Both the position numbers and the translations under genes were made by a program. This document shows, piece after piece, positions 1-5,051 of a stretch of DNA of 7,248 nt (its first letter is position 1; each line of letters starts with the position of its first letter). Below the pieces are notes generated by a model. That model did no database searches. It had not been told where the DNA came from and saw only the letters and a program-made list of their open reading frames with translations. Source of the stretch: Chloroflexota bacterium (GTDB lineage: Bacteria > Chloroflexota > Limnocylindria > Limnocylindrales > CSP1-4); contig JAJYGO010000210.1 in assembly GCA_021785115.1 (NCBI GenBank), positions 1 to 7,248 of the forward strand. Reading direction: 5' to 3'.

Positions 1-528
1 CCGTACTCGATCCTCGTGCGGAGCGCGGAGCGCGACGTGTTCCCGCTGGCCCGCCGCTATGGCATGGGGGTCATGGCGTGGAGCCCCCTGGCGGGCGGCT
101 GGCTCACGGGGAAGTACCGCGCTGGGGCCGTCCCGACCGGATCGCGGGCCGCCCGCGGACGCGACTTCGACCCCGGGAACGCGCGCCTGGTCGAGCGCTA
201 CGACCTCGCCGCGCCCGCGAACCGGGCGAAAGCCCGGGCCGTCGACGAGCTCGCCGACCTGGCCGCAGAGGCCGGCCTGCCCCTCGCGGGGCTCGCGCTG
301 GCCTTCGCCGGGACGCACCCGGCGGTCTCTTCCGTGCTCATCGGCCCCCGCACGCTTCCGCAGCTCGAGGAGCTCCTCGCGCTGACCGGGGTCACGCTCG
401 ACGGATCCGTCCTCGACCGAATCGACCAGATCGTCCCGCCCGGCGCCGTGCTGAACGACGCCGACCGGGGATGGGACCCACCGTGGATGGCCCCGGCGGC
501 GCGCCGCCGGGCCGCGGCCGCACAGTGA
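1..528 (+). CDS. Aldo/keto reductase, C-terminal part (5' end outside window)
   Basis: The frame is open from base 1 to the TGA at 526-528, giving 175 visible residues of what is normally a protein of about 310-350. The visible part starts within the PYSIL region, the counterpart of the EYSLL stretch of aldo/keto reductases. It continues with GMGVMAWSPLAGGWLTGKY, the typical late beta-strand and cofactor-binding loop of the YajO/Kv-beta-like group, and then the SSVLIGPRTLPQLEE segment that contacts the NADP phosphate. The catalytic Asp-Tyr-Lys-His positions lie upstream and are not visible. Family members reduce aldehydes or ketones with NADPH in the cytosol; the substrate cannot be read here. 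It is followed 34 nt later by a short-chain dehydrogenase on the same strand, so the two are probably co-transcribed. The GTG at base 16 is internal and not the true start. Confidence 0.9.
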   Translation, partial: PYSILVRSAERDVFPLARRYGMGVMAWSPLAGGWLTGKYRAGAVPTGSRAARGRDFDPGNARLVERYDLAAPANRAKARAVDELADLAAEAGLPLAGLALAFAGTHPAVSSVLIGPRTLPQLEELLALTGVTLDGSVLDRIDQIVPPGAVLNDADRGWDPPWMAPAARRRAAAAQ

Positions 529-542
529 GAGCCGCACAGTGA
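517..542. repeat. Tandem 12-bp repeat at the stop of the reductase gene
   Basis: GCCGCACAGTGA occurs at 517-528 and again at 531-542, separated by GA. The first copy contains the TGA stop of the reductase. The second lies in the short intergenic gap and contains a GTG at 539 that could be mistaken for the start of the next gene. It looks like a small slippage duplication; no function is apparent. Confidence 0.8.
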
Positions 543-562
543 ACACGCGAGAGGAGCGAACG

Positions 563-1303
563 GTGTCGTCGCAGGTGGCTGATGTGACCCACGCGATCGT
601 CCTGGTGACGGGCGCAGGCGGAGGGCTCGGCAGGGCATTCGCGCTCGAGTTCGCGCGCCGCGGGGCGTCCGTGGCGGTGAACGACCTCGACGCGGCCGCC
701 GCCGAGGCCACGGTGCAGGCGATCGAGGCATCCGGCGGCACGGCGCGCGCCTTCGTCGCCGACGTGACCGACGAGCATGCCGTGGCCGGAATGATGGCGT
801 CGATCGAGCGCGAGCTCGGGCCGCTCCAGGTCCTCGTCAACAACGCCGGGATCACCCGGTTCGAGGGCGATGCCTTCCTCGGGATGGACGACTGGCGCCG
901 GGTCATGGAGGTCAACGTCAACGCCGTCTGGAACTGCACCCGGGAGGCGCTGCCGGGCATGCTGCGTCGGGGCGCGGGGTCCATCCTCAACGTGAGCTCC
1001 GTCGCCGTGCCCTCGCTGGACGGCTCGTCCACGGCGTACATCGTGTCGAAGGGCGCCGTCGAGACGATGACGAAGGCGCTGGCGCGACGATGCGCGCCCC
1101 ACGTCCAGGTCAACGCGGTCGCGCCGGGTTCGATGGAGACGACCTGGTACGACCACTACTACCCCACCGACGAGCGCGTTCGCCCCCATCGCTTCGTGCC
1201 CGTCGAGGACGTCGTCCGTGTCGGCGTCGAACTCGCGCTCACCAGTTCGGTGACGGGCCAGGTCGTGGTGGTCGACGCGGCGGAGCGGTTCGGCGTGGCC
1301 TGA
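563..1303 (+). CDS. Short-chain dehydrogenase/reductase (SDR), NAD(P)-dependent
   Basis: This is a 246-residue classical SDR. The Rossmann dinucleotide motif TGAGGGLG is at residues 16-23, the acidic ND at 40-41 follows the second strand, NNAG is at 93-96, the structural Asn is N118, and the catalytic residues are S145 or S146, Y159 and K163 (YIVSK). The acidic D41 suggests NAD rather than NADP preference, as inferred from family rules. I chose the GTG at 563 because GAGGAG at 551-556 sits 6 nt before it; a GTG at 539 in the same frame has no comparable site and lies in a duplicated 12-mer. The C-terminus ends TGQVVVVDAAERFGVA, where most relatives have a DGG near this point. Substrate unknown. 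It lies between a reductase and a redoxin gene on the same strand, 54 nt before the latter. Confidence 0.9.
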   Translation: MSSQVADVTHAIVLVTGAGGGLGRAFALEFARRGASVAVNDLDAAAAEATVQAIEASGGTARAFVADVTDEHAVAGMMASIERELGPLQVLVNNAGITRFEGDAFLGMDDWRRVMEVNVNAVWNCTREALPGMLRRGAGSILNVSSVAVPSLDGSSTAYIVSKGAVETMTKALARRCAPHVQVNAVAPGSMETTWYDHYYPTDERVRPHRFVPVEDVVRVGVELALTSSVTGQVVVVDAAERFGVA

Positions 1304-1357
1304 CCGGCCGCCCGCCAGCTGACGCCCGACACGCACCACCCGCCTGGGAGACCAGAG

Positions 1358-1960
1358 ATGCGACCCGACATCGTGCCCGGTGGCACGTTCCCCGACTACG
1401 AGCTCCCCGACCAGACCGGTCGCCGCCGGAGACTGTCCGGGATCCAGGGCTCCGACCCAATGATCCTGGTCCTCTCCCGCGGTCACTTCTGCCCCAAGGA
1501 CCGCCGGCAGCTGCGCAACCTCGTCGACCTCTATCCCGAGATCCACGTGGCGTACACGAAGGTCGTCACGATCAGCACCGACAACCTGCTCGAGACGAAC
1601 GAGATGCGCGACGCGCTCGGCGCCGCCTGGCCGTTCCTGTCCGATCCCGGGCGCACCGTCCAGAAGGACCTCGACATCGCCGAGTACACGGACCCGACCC
1701 ACGACCCCATGATCCCGTACACGTTCGTGCTCGGGCCGGGCCTGCGGATCCACTCGTTGTACAACGGCTACTGGTACTGGGGGCGGCCGTCGAACGAGGA
1801 CCTGCGGCGCGACCTGCGCGAGGTGACCCGCGCGATCCGGCCCGACTGGGACCTGGGCGCGCCCGGCCTGCGCGAGCGCTGGGAACGGGGAGAGCGGGAC
1901 TCGTTCTGGCCCTACGGGCGCTCGATGCGCGAGGTCATCGCGGAGGCTCGCGAGGGCTGA
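1358..1960 (+). CDS. Redoxin/AhpC-TSA-like protein with a single cysteine
   Basis: This 200-residue protein has a thioredoxin-fold redoxin layout: an N-terminal FPDYELPDQTG strand region (11-21), the MILVLSRGHFCPKDRRQL active-site segment with C45, and later strands up to YTFVLGPGLRIHSLYNGYWYWG. C45 is the only cysteine, so a one-Cys peroxidase or thiol-dependent reductase role is possible. Related redoxins often carry RGxWCPYC here; in this protein the second Cys is replaced by Asp (CPKD), which excludes a CxxC disulfide. The C-terminal 50 residues are Arg/Trp-rich (DWDLGAPGLRERWERGERDSFWPYGRS) and look like a family-specific tail. The start is supported by GGGAG at 1346-1350, 7 nt before ATG. 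It is probably the last gene of the reductase-SDR operon and points to redox chemistry in the cytosol. Peroxidase activity is inference. Confidence 0.85.
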   Translation: MRPDIVPGGTFPDYELPDQTGRRRRLSGIQGSDPMILVLSRGHFCPKDRRQLRNLVDLYPEIHVAYTKVVTISTDNLLETNEMRDALGAAWPFLSDPGRTVQKDLDIAEYTDPTHDPMIPYTFVLGPGLRIHSLYNGYWYWGRPSNEDLRRDLREVTRAIRPDWDLGAPGLRERWERGERDSFWPYGRSMREVIAEAREG

Positions 1961-2018
1961 AGGGCCGCCGGTCGGACTCGCGGACCCGCCGCTGCGCCCC
2001 TGTCGGGCGCCGCCGAGG

Positions 2019-2066
2019 CTGCGCCGACCCATCGGCGAGCAGGCCGCGCACGGGTCGGCGGCGCAG
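2019..2066. terminator. Bulged inverted repeat between convergent genes
   Basis: CTGCGCC (2019-2025) pairs with GGCGCAG (2060-2066), and GACCC (2026-2030) pairs with GGGTC (2052-2056), leaving a 3-nt bulge and a 21-nt loop. It lies 58 nt after the redoxin stop and 5 nt beyond the stop of the minus-strand gene ending at 2072. That position suits a shared terminator. No T-run follows on either strand, so intrinsic activity is uncertain. Confidence 0.45.
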
Positions 2067-2071
2067 TCCCC

Positions 2072-2467
2072 TCACGGTCTCGTGGCGCCCGAGCCCGCCC
2101 CGTCTCCCGCACCTGCGCCCCCGACGGCGCGCCCGCCACCCGGGCGGCGCTTCCGACGCCGGGCCGGGCCGGCGGTCAGCGAGCGCGGGGATGCACCGGC
2201 GGCCACCTGCCGCCGAAATGCCGCGACGCCCTCGTACGAGAGCACCACGAACTCGAGGCGTGAGACTCGCGTACGGGCCTCGTTCCAGGCGAGGCGCCGG
2301 TCCGCCACCAGGGTCGCCGGCGCACCGGCGGCAACGGAGGCGAGGTACGCCTGGCGATGGGCCTCGGCCTCGGCCCGCAGCGCCTCGAGCTCGGCGCGTC
2401 GCCTCGCGGCGGCCTGGTCGCAGGGGGCATTCGCACCGCTCGAGAGCCCCCGGAGTTCCTCGCACAT
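2072..2467 (-). CDS. Hypothetical 131-aa helical protein
   Basis: I do not recognise this family. Residues about 17-75 are rich in Ala, Glu and Arg with heptad-like spacing (RRRAELEALRAEAEAHRQAY) and should form a helix or coiled coil. After FVVLSYEGVAAFRRQ the tail from about residue 95 is basic and then Gly/Ala-rich, probably disordered. There is no signal peptide or membrane span; two cysteines are near the N-terminus (C2, C16). The start is well supported: on the minus strand GGGGGAGG (2473-2480) sits 5 nt before the ATG, and that site overlaps the TAG stop of the upstream small membrane protein. The 2-nt gap between the two genes implies translational coupling. The C-terminal low-complexity part could be an artefact of high GC, but the strong ribosome site favours a real gene. 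Confidence 0.6.
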   Translation of the reverse strand: MCEELRGLSSGANAPCDQAAARRRAELEALRAEAEAHRQAYLASVAAGAPATLVADRRLAWNEARTRVSRLEFVVLSYEGVAAFRRQVAAGASPRSLTAGPARRRKRRPGGGRAVGGAGAGDGAGSGATRP

Positions 2468-2469
2468 GC

Positions 2470-2631
2470 CTACCTCCCCCGACGCTCCGTCGATCCGTCC
2501 GCGCCGGCGAGGCGCTCGAGCAGCCGCCGGGCCCGCGCGACGAGCGGGTCGACGAGGAGTGCCCCCGCGCTCACCAGCACGACGAGCGCCACGAGAAAGA
2601 GGGCCCAGGCGAGGAACTGGTCAGGCGTCAT
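2470..2631 (-). CDS. Small single-span membrane protein (53 aa)
   Basis: MTPDQFLAW starts a short protein with one hydrophobic helix (about residues 6-27, FLAWALFLVALVVLVSAGAL). An Arg-rich amphipathic stretch follows (ARARRLLERL, 32-41) and then a polar tail, which predicts an N-out/C-in single-pass inner-membrane protein by the positive-inside rule. I do not recognise the family. The ATG at 2631 has only a weak G-rich site before it. An in-frame GTG at 2679 would add 16 non-hydrophobic residues and would overlap the stop of the leader ORF ending at 2672, so coupled translation from that GTG is an alternative. Its TAG stop lies 2 nt before the next gene, so both are likely made together. A role as a small regulator or subunit of a membrane complex is speculation. 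Confidence 0.55.
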   Translation of the reverse strand: MTPDQFLAWALFLVALVVLVSAGALLVDPLVARARRLLERLAGADGSTERRGR

Positions 2632-2671
2632 CGGCGGACCCCGGCGCGCACGGGATTGCGGTCCCTCCGGA

Positions 2672-2737
2672 TCACCCACCCTGCCCGTCGCCGGCCGCCA
2701 CCACCGGCGCCGCGGCCCTGATCGCCACCGCGTCCAT
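2672..2737 (-). CDS. Leader ORF A, 21 codons, related to leader ORF B
   Basis: On the minus strand an ATG preceded by GAGGGAG and the triplet ACG opens a 21-codon frame ending in TGA, 40 nt before the ATG of the 53-aa membrane protein. The peptide begins MDAVAI and contains APVVAAGDG. It aligns without gaps to leader ORF B (4654-4719), 11 of 21 residues identical. Of the 13 nucleotide differences only 2 fall at third codon positions, which is not what selection on a peptide usually gives. It may therefore be translated as a regulatory leader, or the reading frame may be incidental to an RNA element. The purine run is close to the ATG, although GAGG alone leaves 6 nt. Confidence 0.35.
   Translation of the reverse strand: MDAVAIRAAAPVVAAGDGQGG
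2686..2712 (-). promoter_or_regulatory. Leader hairpin A (candidate cis-regulatory RNA)
   Basis: The arms at 2686-2694 and 2704-2712 can pair at 8 of 9 positions, with one mismatch (2688 and 2710), around a 9-nt loop identical to that of the hairpin at 4668-4694. The loop reads TGGTGGCGG on the minus strand. The hairpin starts 25 nt after the first base of the leader ATG, the same offset as in the other copy. The third pair from the loop is C-G here and T-A there. It could control translation or elongation into the 53-aa/131-aa unit. Confidence 0.4.
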
Positions 2738-2859
2738 CGTCTCCCTCGTCCCCTGCGTGCCCTGCGACGGTCCCGACTCCTGCCCCGCGGCGGCATCGGC
2801 ACCATTCCGCACTACGTACACCTGACGCCGGGGGCGGGCCGTTCGTTCATTCGCTCCGG
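2738..2859 (-). other. Presumed promoter/5' UTR region of the downstream minus unit
   Basis: I see no credible gene in this interval. The minus-strand purine run GAGGGAG (2741-2747) is the putative ribosome site of leader ORF A. A promoter is expected here because a strong hairpin separates this unit from the upstream one, but I find no convincing -35/-10 pair. Confidence 0.3.
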
Positions 2860-2890
2860 CCCGGGTCCGGCATGCGGCACGGACCCCGGG
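2860..2890 (-). terminator. Strong GC hairpin after the permease operon
   Basis: CCCGGGTCCG (2860-2869) pairs with CGGACCCCGGG (2880-2890) with one bulged C and a 10-nt loop. It lies about 45 nt beyond the stop of the 87-aa protein on the minus strand and before the second leader element. This is where a terminator separating the two units would be. No clear T-tract follows. Confidence 0.5.
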
Positions 2891-2935
2891 GGAGTGGCAC
2901 GAGTCCGCGCCCGCCCGGGACGGCTGCGGACGGCC

Positions 2936-3199
2936 TCAGGCGCAGAGCGTCCTCGCCGGGATCGGCGGCAGCCGGAGCAGGGCCGATGGCGAGGCGATGA
3001 CGTCCTCCGCCGCCGGAAGGGGCAGCTCGCACCACCCCAGCTCGACGCACATCCCGAGCAGCAGGATGAGGAGGAGACCGTTCACGAGCACCACGAACCC
3101 GAAGACCGCCGCGAACAGGACCGACGTCCGGAGCGCGTGCCGCGAGACGGCGCGACGATCCAGCTGGCCCTGGCCGATCGGCTCCCCCTCGTTGCGCAT
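2936..3199 (-). CDS. Hypothetical 87-aa single-span membrane protein
   Basis: I do not recognise the family. A basic, polar N-terminus (residues 1-25, with DRRAVSRHALR) precedes one strong hydrophobic helix (about 26-50, SVLFAAVFGFVVLVNGLLLILLLG). Then comes a short C-terminal domain with three cysteines (C51, C57, C86) and a Pro-rich end. The positive-inside rule puts the N-terminus in the cytoplasm and the Cys-bearing tail outside. The ATG lies 4 nt after the TGA of the permease gene, and the purine-rich GGGGTGAGGAG before it overlaps that stop, so translation is almost certainly coupled. This suggests an accessory or stabilising subunit of the permease, which is inference from position. 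Single-span partners are not a known fixed feature of this transporter family. Confidence 0.65.
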   Translation of the reverse strand: MRNEGEPIGQGQLDRRAVSRHALRTSVLFAAVFGFVVLVNGLLLILLLGMCVELGWCELPLPAAEDVIASPSALLRLPPIPARTLCA

Positions 3200-3203
3200 C
3201 TCC

Positions 3204-4475
3204 TCACCCCAGGTAGCGAAGCCAGACGTAGCCGGTCGAGATCAGGAGCGAGATCACCACGACGATCGCGCCGTAGCGGAAGAACTCGAGGAACCCGATG
3301 GGACGGCCGTTGCGCGCCGCGACGTTCGCGACCACCACGTTGGCCGAGGCGCCCACGATGGTGAGATTGCCGCCCAGGCACGCGCCCAGGGCCAGCGACC
3401 ACCACAACGGCTCGGCCGGCAGCCCCGCCGCGACGAGGCGCTCCACGATCGGGATGGCCGTCGCCGTGTACGGGATGTTGTCCACGACCGCCGAGGCGAG
3501 CGCGGAGAACCAGAGCAGCGAGATCGCGGCCGCCGTGCCGTCGCCGGCCGTCGCGCCGGCGAGCCAGTCTGCGATCCCGCCGACGATGCCCACGTGCACG
3601 ATGGACTCGACCAGGACGAACAGGCCGACGAAGAAGAAGAGCGTCGACCACTCGACCTCACGGAACGCGTCGTGCGGTTCGATCCGGCCGATGAGCAGGA
3701 GCACCGTCGCCCCGAGCAGGGCGACCGTCCCCGCCTCGAGCCCGAGCACTGGATGCACAAGGAAACCGACGATCGTCAGCCCCGCCACGAGCAGGCTCCG
3801 GATGAGCAGCGGCCGGTCGGTGATCGAGGTGGCCTCGCTCCGCTGGACCGCGAGCTCGCGGCGCTCGTCGGGCACACGCAGCGAGCGGCGGAACACGACC
3901 CACATGATCAGGGCGAAGGCGGCGAACGCGAGCAACGCGACCGGCCCGAGGTTCAGCAGGAACGCCACGAAGTCGAGCCGGGCGGCCGAGCCGATCAGGA
4001 TGTTGGGCGGATCGCCGATGAGGGTCGCGGTTCCGCCGATGTTCGATGCCAGGATCTGGGCGACCAGGAACGGCGCCGGCGTGATGCCCAGGCGCGCCGC
4101 CACCGACAGCGTGACCGGCACCGTGAGGACCACCGTCGTGACGTTGTCGAGGAACGCGGACAGCACGGCGGTCACCACCGAGAGGACCAGCAGGAGCCGC
4201 AGCGGCTCGCCGCGGGAGAGGCGCACCGATCGGATCGCCAGCCATTCGAAGAAACCGGTCCGCGCCAGCGTCGAGGCGATCACCATCATGCCGGCCAGCA
4301 GGAAGATGACGTTGAGGTCGATCGCCGCGAACGCCTCGTGTTGATCGATGATCCCGATCGCGATGACCGAGAACCCGGCCAGCAGCGCGATCAGCGTGCG
4401 GTCGAAGCGCTCGAGCGCGATGAGCGCGTACGCGACGACGAAGATGGCCCCGGCGAGCCAGGCGTCCGTGGTCAT
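3204..4475 (-). CDS. ArsB/NhaD-type (ion transporter superfamily) permease
   Basis: This 423-residue polytopic inner-membrane protein has about 11-12 hydrophobic segments. It has the two-fold repeat of the ArsB/NhaD/SLC13-like superfamily: SAFLDNVTT (106-114) and SAVVDNIPYTA (328-338) match each other, and SNIGGTATLIGDPPN (144-158) matches GGNLTIVGASAN (368-379). These DN and G-rich helix-break segments form the ion/substrate site in the family. A charged cytoplasmic loop (about 196-222) separates the halves. Family members export arsenite, exchange Na+/H+, or import carboxylates; the sequence does not decide between them. No ars genes (arsR, arsA, arsC) are adjacent, so an arsenite role is not supported by context. 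The ATG at 4475 has only a weak GGCGAG nearby, and no better in-frame start is seen. It is coupled to the 87-aa gene downstream and preceded by leader element B. Confidence 0.9.
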   Translation of the reverse strand: MTTDAWLAGAIFVVAYALIALERFDRTLIALLAGFSVIAIGIIDQHEAFAAIDLNVIFLLAGMMVIASTLARTGFFEWLAIRSVRLSRGEPLRLLLVLSVVTAVLSAFLDNVTTVVLTVPVTLSVAARLGITPAPFLVAQILASNIGGTATLIGDPPNILIGSAARLDFVAFLLNLGPVALLAFAAFALIMWVVFRRSLRVPDERRELAVQRSEATSITDRPLLIRSLLVAGLTIVGFLVHPVLGLEAGTVALLGATVLLLIGRIEPHDAFREVEWSTLFFFVGLFVLVESIVHVGIVGGIADWLAGATAGDGTAAAISLLWFSALASAVVDNIPYTATAIPIVERLVAAGLPAEPLWWSLALGACLGGNLTIVGASANVVVANVAARNGRPIGFLEFFRYGAIVVVISLLISTGYVWLRYLG

Positions 4476-4653
4476 CTCGCCAGATCCCGGAGCGCGCGCC
4501 GTCGCCGGGTGCGCGGGACTGCCCGTGCCGTCGGAGTGGCCGGAGGGAGCGCCGGCTGCCGGGCGAGGCGGACGAATCGGCCGCGACGAAGCCGACCGGG
4601 AGCGAAACGTCCCGATCGTCGAACACGCGCGGGGCGGTCAGGTGTCCGTGCCG
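4476..4653 (-). other. Untranslated stretch between leader B and the permease
   Basis: I see no gene in these 178 nt. They contain an 8-bp hairpin (arms 4594-4601 and 4610-4617, one G-U pair on the minus-strand RNA, 8-nt loop). They also contain one copy of a 20-bp repeat (4488-4507) that lies 12 nt before the permease ATG. As part of a long 5' leader it could hold an attenuator, but no T-tract terminator is visible. Confidence 0.35.
4488..4507. repeat. 20-bp direct repeat, copy 1
   Basis: CGGAGCGCGCGCCGTCGCCG is identical to 4869-4888, and the flanks diverge. This copy lies 12 nt upstream of the permease start on the minus strand. Its low complexity (almost all G/C) makes a chance match more likely than for an average 20-mer. 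Confidence 0.6.
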
Positions 4654-4719
4654 TCACCCCGCCGGCCCGTCGCTGGCCGCCACCACCAGCGACGCGGGCC
4701 CGTCAGCCAACGCGTTCAT
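4654..4719 (-). CDS. Leader ORF B, 21 codons, related to leader ORF A
   Basis: On the minus strand GGGGGAG plus ACG precedes an ATG opening 21 codons that end in TGA. The peptide begins MNALAD and contains ASLVVAASDG. It is the sister of leader ORF A (2672-2737): 53 of 66 nucleotides and 11 of 21 residues are identical with no gap, and the preceding 8 nt (GGGAGACG) are identical. The permease ATG follows 178 nt later, far for simple coupling. Whether the peptide is made is open, since the differences between copies avoid third codon positions and preserve a hairpin instead. It matches no leader peptide I know, and contains no run of one amino acid of the kind used in amino-acid attenuation. 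Confidence 0.35.
   Translation of the reverse strand: MNALADGPASLVVAASDGPAG
4668..4694 (-). promoter_or_regulatory. Leader hairpin B (candidate cis-regulatory RNA)
   Basis: The arms at 4668-4676 and 4686-4694 (CGTCGCTGG and CCAGCGACG) form a perfect 9-bp stem around a 9-nt loop, TGGTGGCGG on the minus strand. It lies entirely within leader ORF B, 25 nt into it. Compared with hairpin A, the loop is unchanged and one stem pair is swapped (T-A for C-G), although both changes alter amino acids. It could regulate the permease unit. Confidence 0.45.
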
Positions 4720-4980
4720 CGTCTCCCCCGTGCGGACGAGTCGAGCCTATCGCCGCCCGGCGCGGCACGGACAGGGCCGAAGGTCGCAGACGGCCGGACC
4801 AGAGTCCGCGGCCGTCAACGCCCGGACGGGTCGGCGTGCCGGTGCACCCAGGCCACCAGCTGGACGATCGGAGCGCGCGCCGTCGCCGAGGCGGCACGTC
4901 CAGGTCCGGTCGCCGACGTCCGGTTGACGCCACCCGTCTCCCGGTGAAGATTTCCCCACCTGCCGGCACCCCTGGCGCGC
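4720..4980. other. Intergenic region between divergent units
   Basis: No credible gene is seen. On the minus strand the purine run GGGGGAG (4723-4729) serves leader ORF B. The region should contain the minus-strand promoter of the permease unit; a TANNNT-type -10 (TAGGCT, near 4744-4749) is possible but lacks a good -35. It also contains the second copy of the 20-bp repeat (4869-4888). Confidence 0.3.
4869..4888. repeat. 20-bp direct repeat, copy 2
   Basis: Identical to 4488-4507 and in the same orientation, 381 bp away. It lies in the gap between the divergent permease unit and the NicO-like gene. No function is evident. Confidence 0.6.
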
Positions 4981-5010
4981 TTGACACGGTCGGTGGGCGA
5001 GATTGAGAAT
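4981..5010 (+). promoter_or_regulatory. Promoter of the NicO-like permease gene
   Basis: A perfect -35 hexamer TTGACA (4981-4986) is followed after 18 nt by GAGAAT (5005-5010), a 4 of 6 match to TATAAT. The -10 lies inside the palindrome at 5004-5024. The start codon is at 5052, leaving a 5' UTR of roughly 35 nt. This is the best sigma-70-type promoter in the window. Confidence 0.65.
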
Positions 5011-5024
5011 GAGTCTCGTTCTCA
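5004..5024. promoter_or_regulatory. Fur-family-type operator palindrome
   Basis: The half-sites TGAGAATGAG and CTCGTTCTCA flank a central T; 9 of 10 base pairs are symmetric (only 5010 and 5018 break it). The pattern GAGAAT-GA...TC-TTCTC agrees with the Fur/Zur box layout (13 of 19 positions of GATAATGATAATCATTATC, by my count). It covers the putative -10, which is ideal for metal-dependent repression. Which family member (Fur, Zur, Nur or Mur) binds cannot be told from this site. Confidence 0.65.
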
Positions 5025-5051
5025 CCGATCGTACTGCTGGAGTCCCGCTTC

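Noticed and set aside
392..2032. A 546-codon open frame on the minus strand
   Set aside because: It lies opposite the SDR and redoxin genes, reads as Arg/Gly/Asp-rich low-complexity sequence and has no recognisable domain. It is a typical antisense shadow in high-GC DNA.
1090..2721. A 543-codon plus-strand frame overlapping the SDR and redoxin
   Set aside because: It is out of frame with both recognised genes and is Arg/Pro-rich throughout.
3204..4475. Naming the permease arsB
   Set aside because: The motifs define the superfamily, but no arsenic-resistance genes are adjacent, and substrate specificity cannot be read from these motifs.
3658..4626. A minus-strand frame starting between leader B and the permease
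   Set aside because: It runs into the permease gene in another frame and becomes low-complexity there; it shows no ribosome site and no domain.
4654..4729. Assignment of the leader to a known riboswitch (fluoride, Mn2+, Ni/Co, Na+ or Li+ classes)
   Set aside because: I could not match the conserved blocks to any consensus I can recall with confidence. A covariance-model search is needed before naming a class.
4824..4960. A short minus-strand stretch reading APIVQLVAWVHRHADPSGR
   Set aside because: It looks briefly protein-like, but I found no start codon in frame nearby and the rest is low complexity. It could be a gene remnant, but this is too weak to call.
2997..5006. A 669-codon open frame on the plus strand
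   Set aside because: It is antisense to the clear ArsB/NhaD-type permease and consists of His/Asp/Glu/Arg/Gln-rich sequence with no domain.
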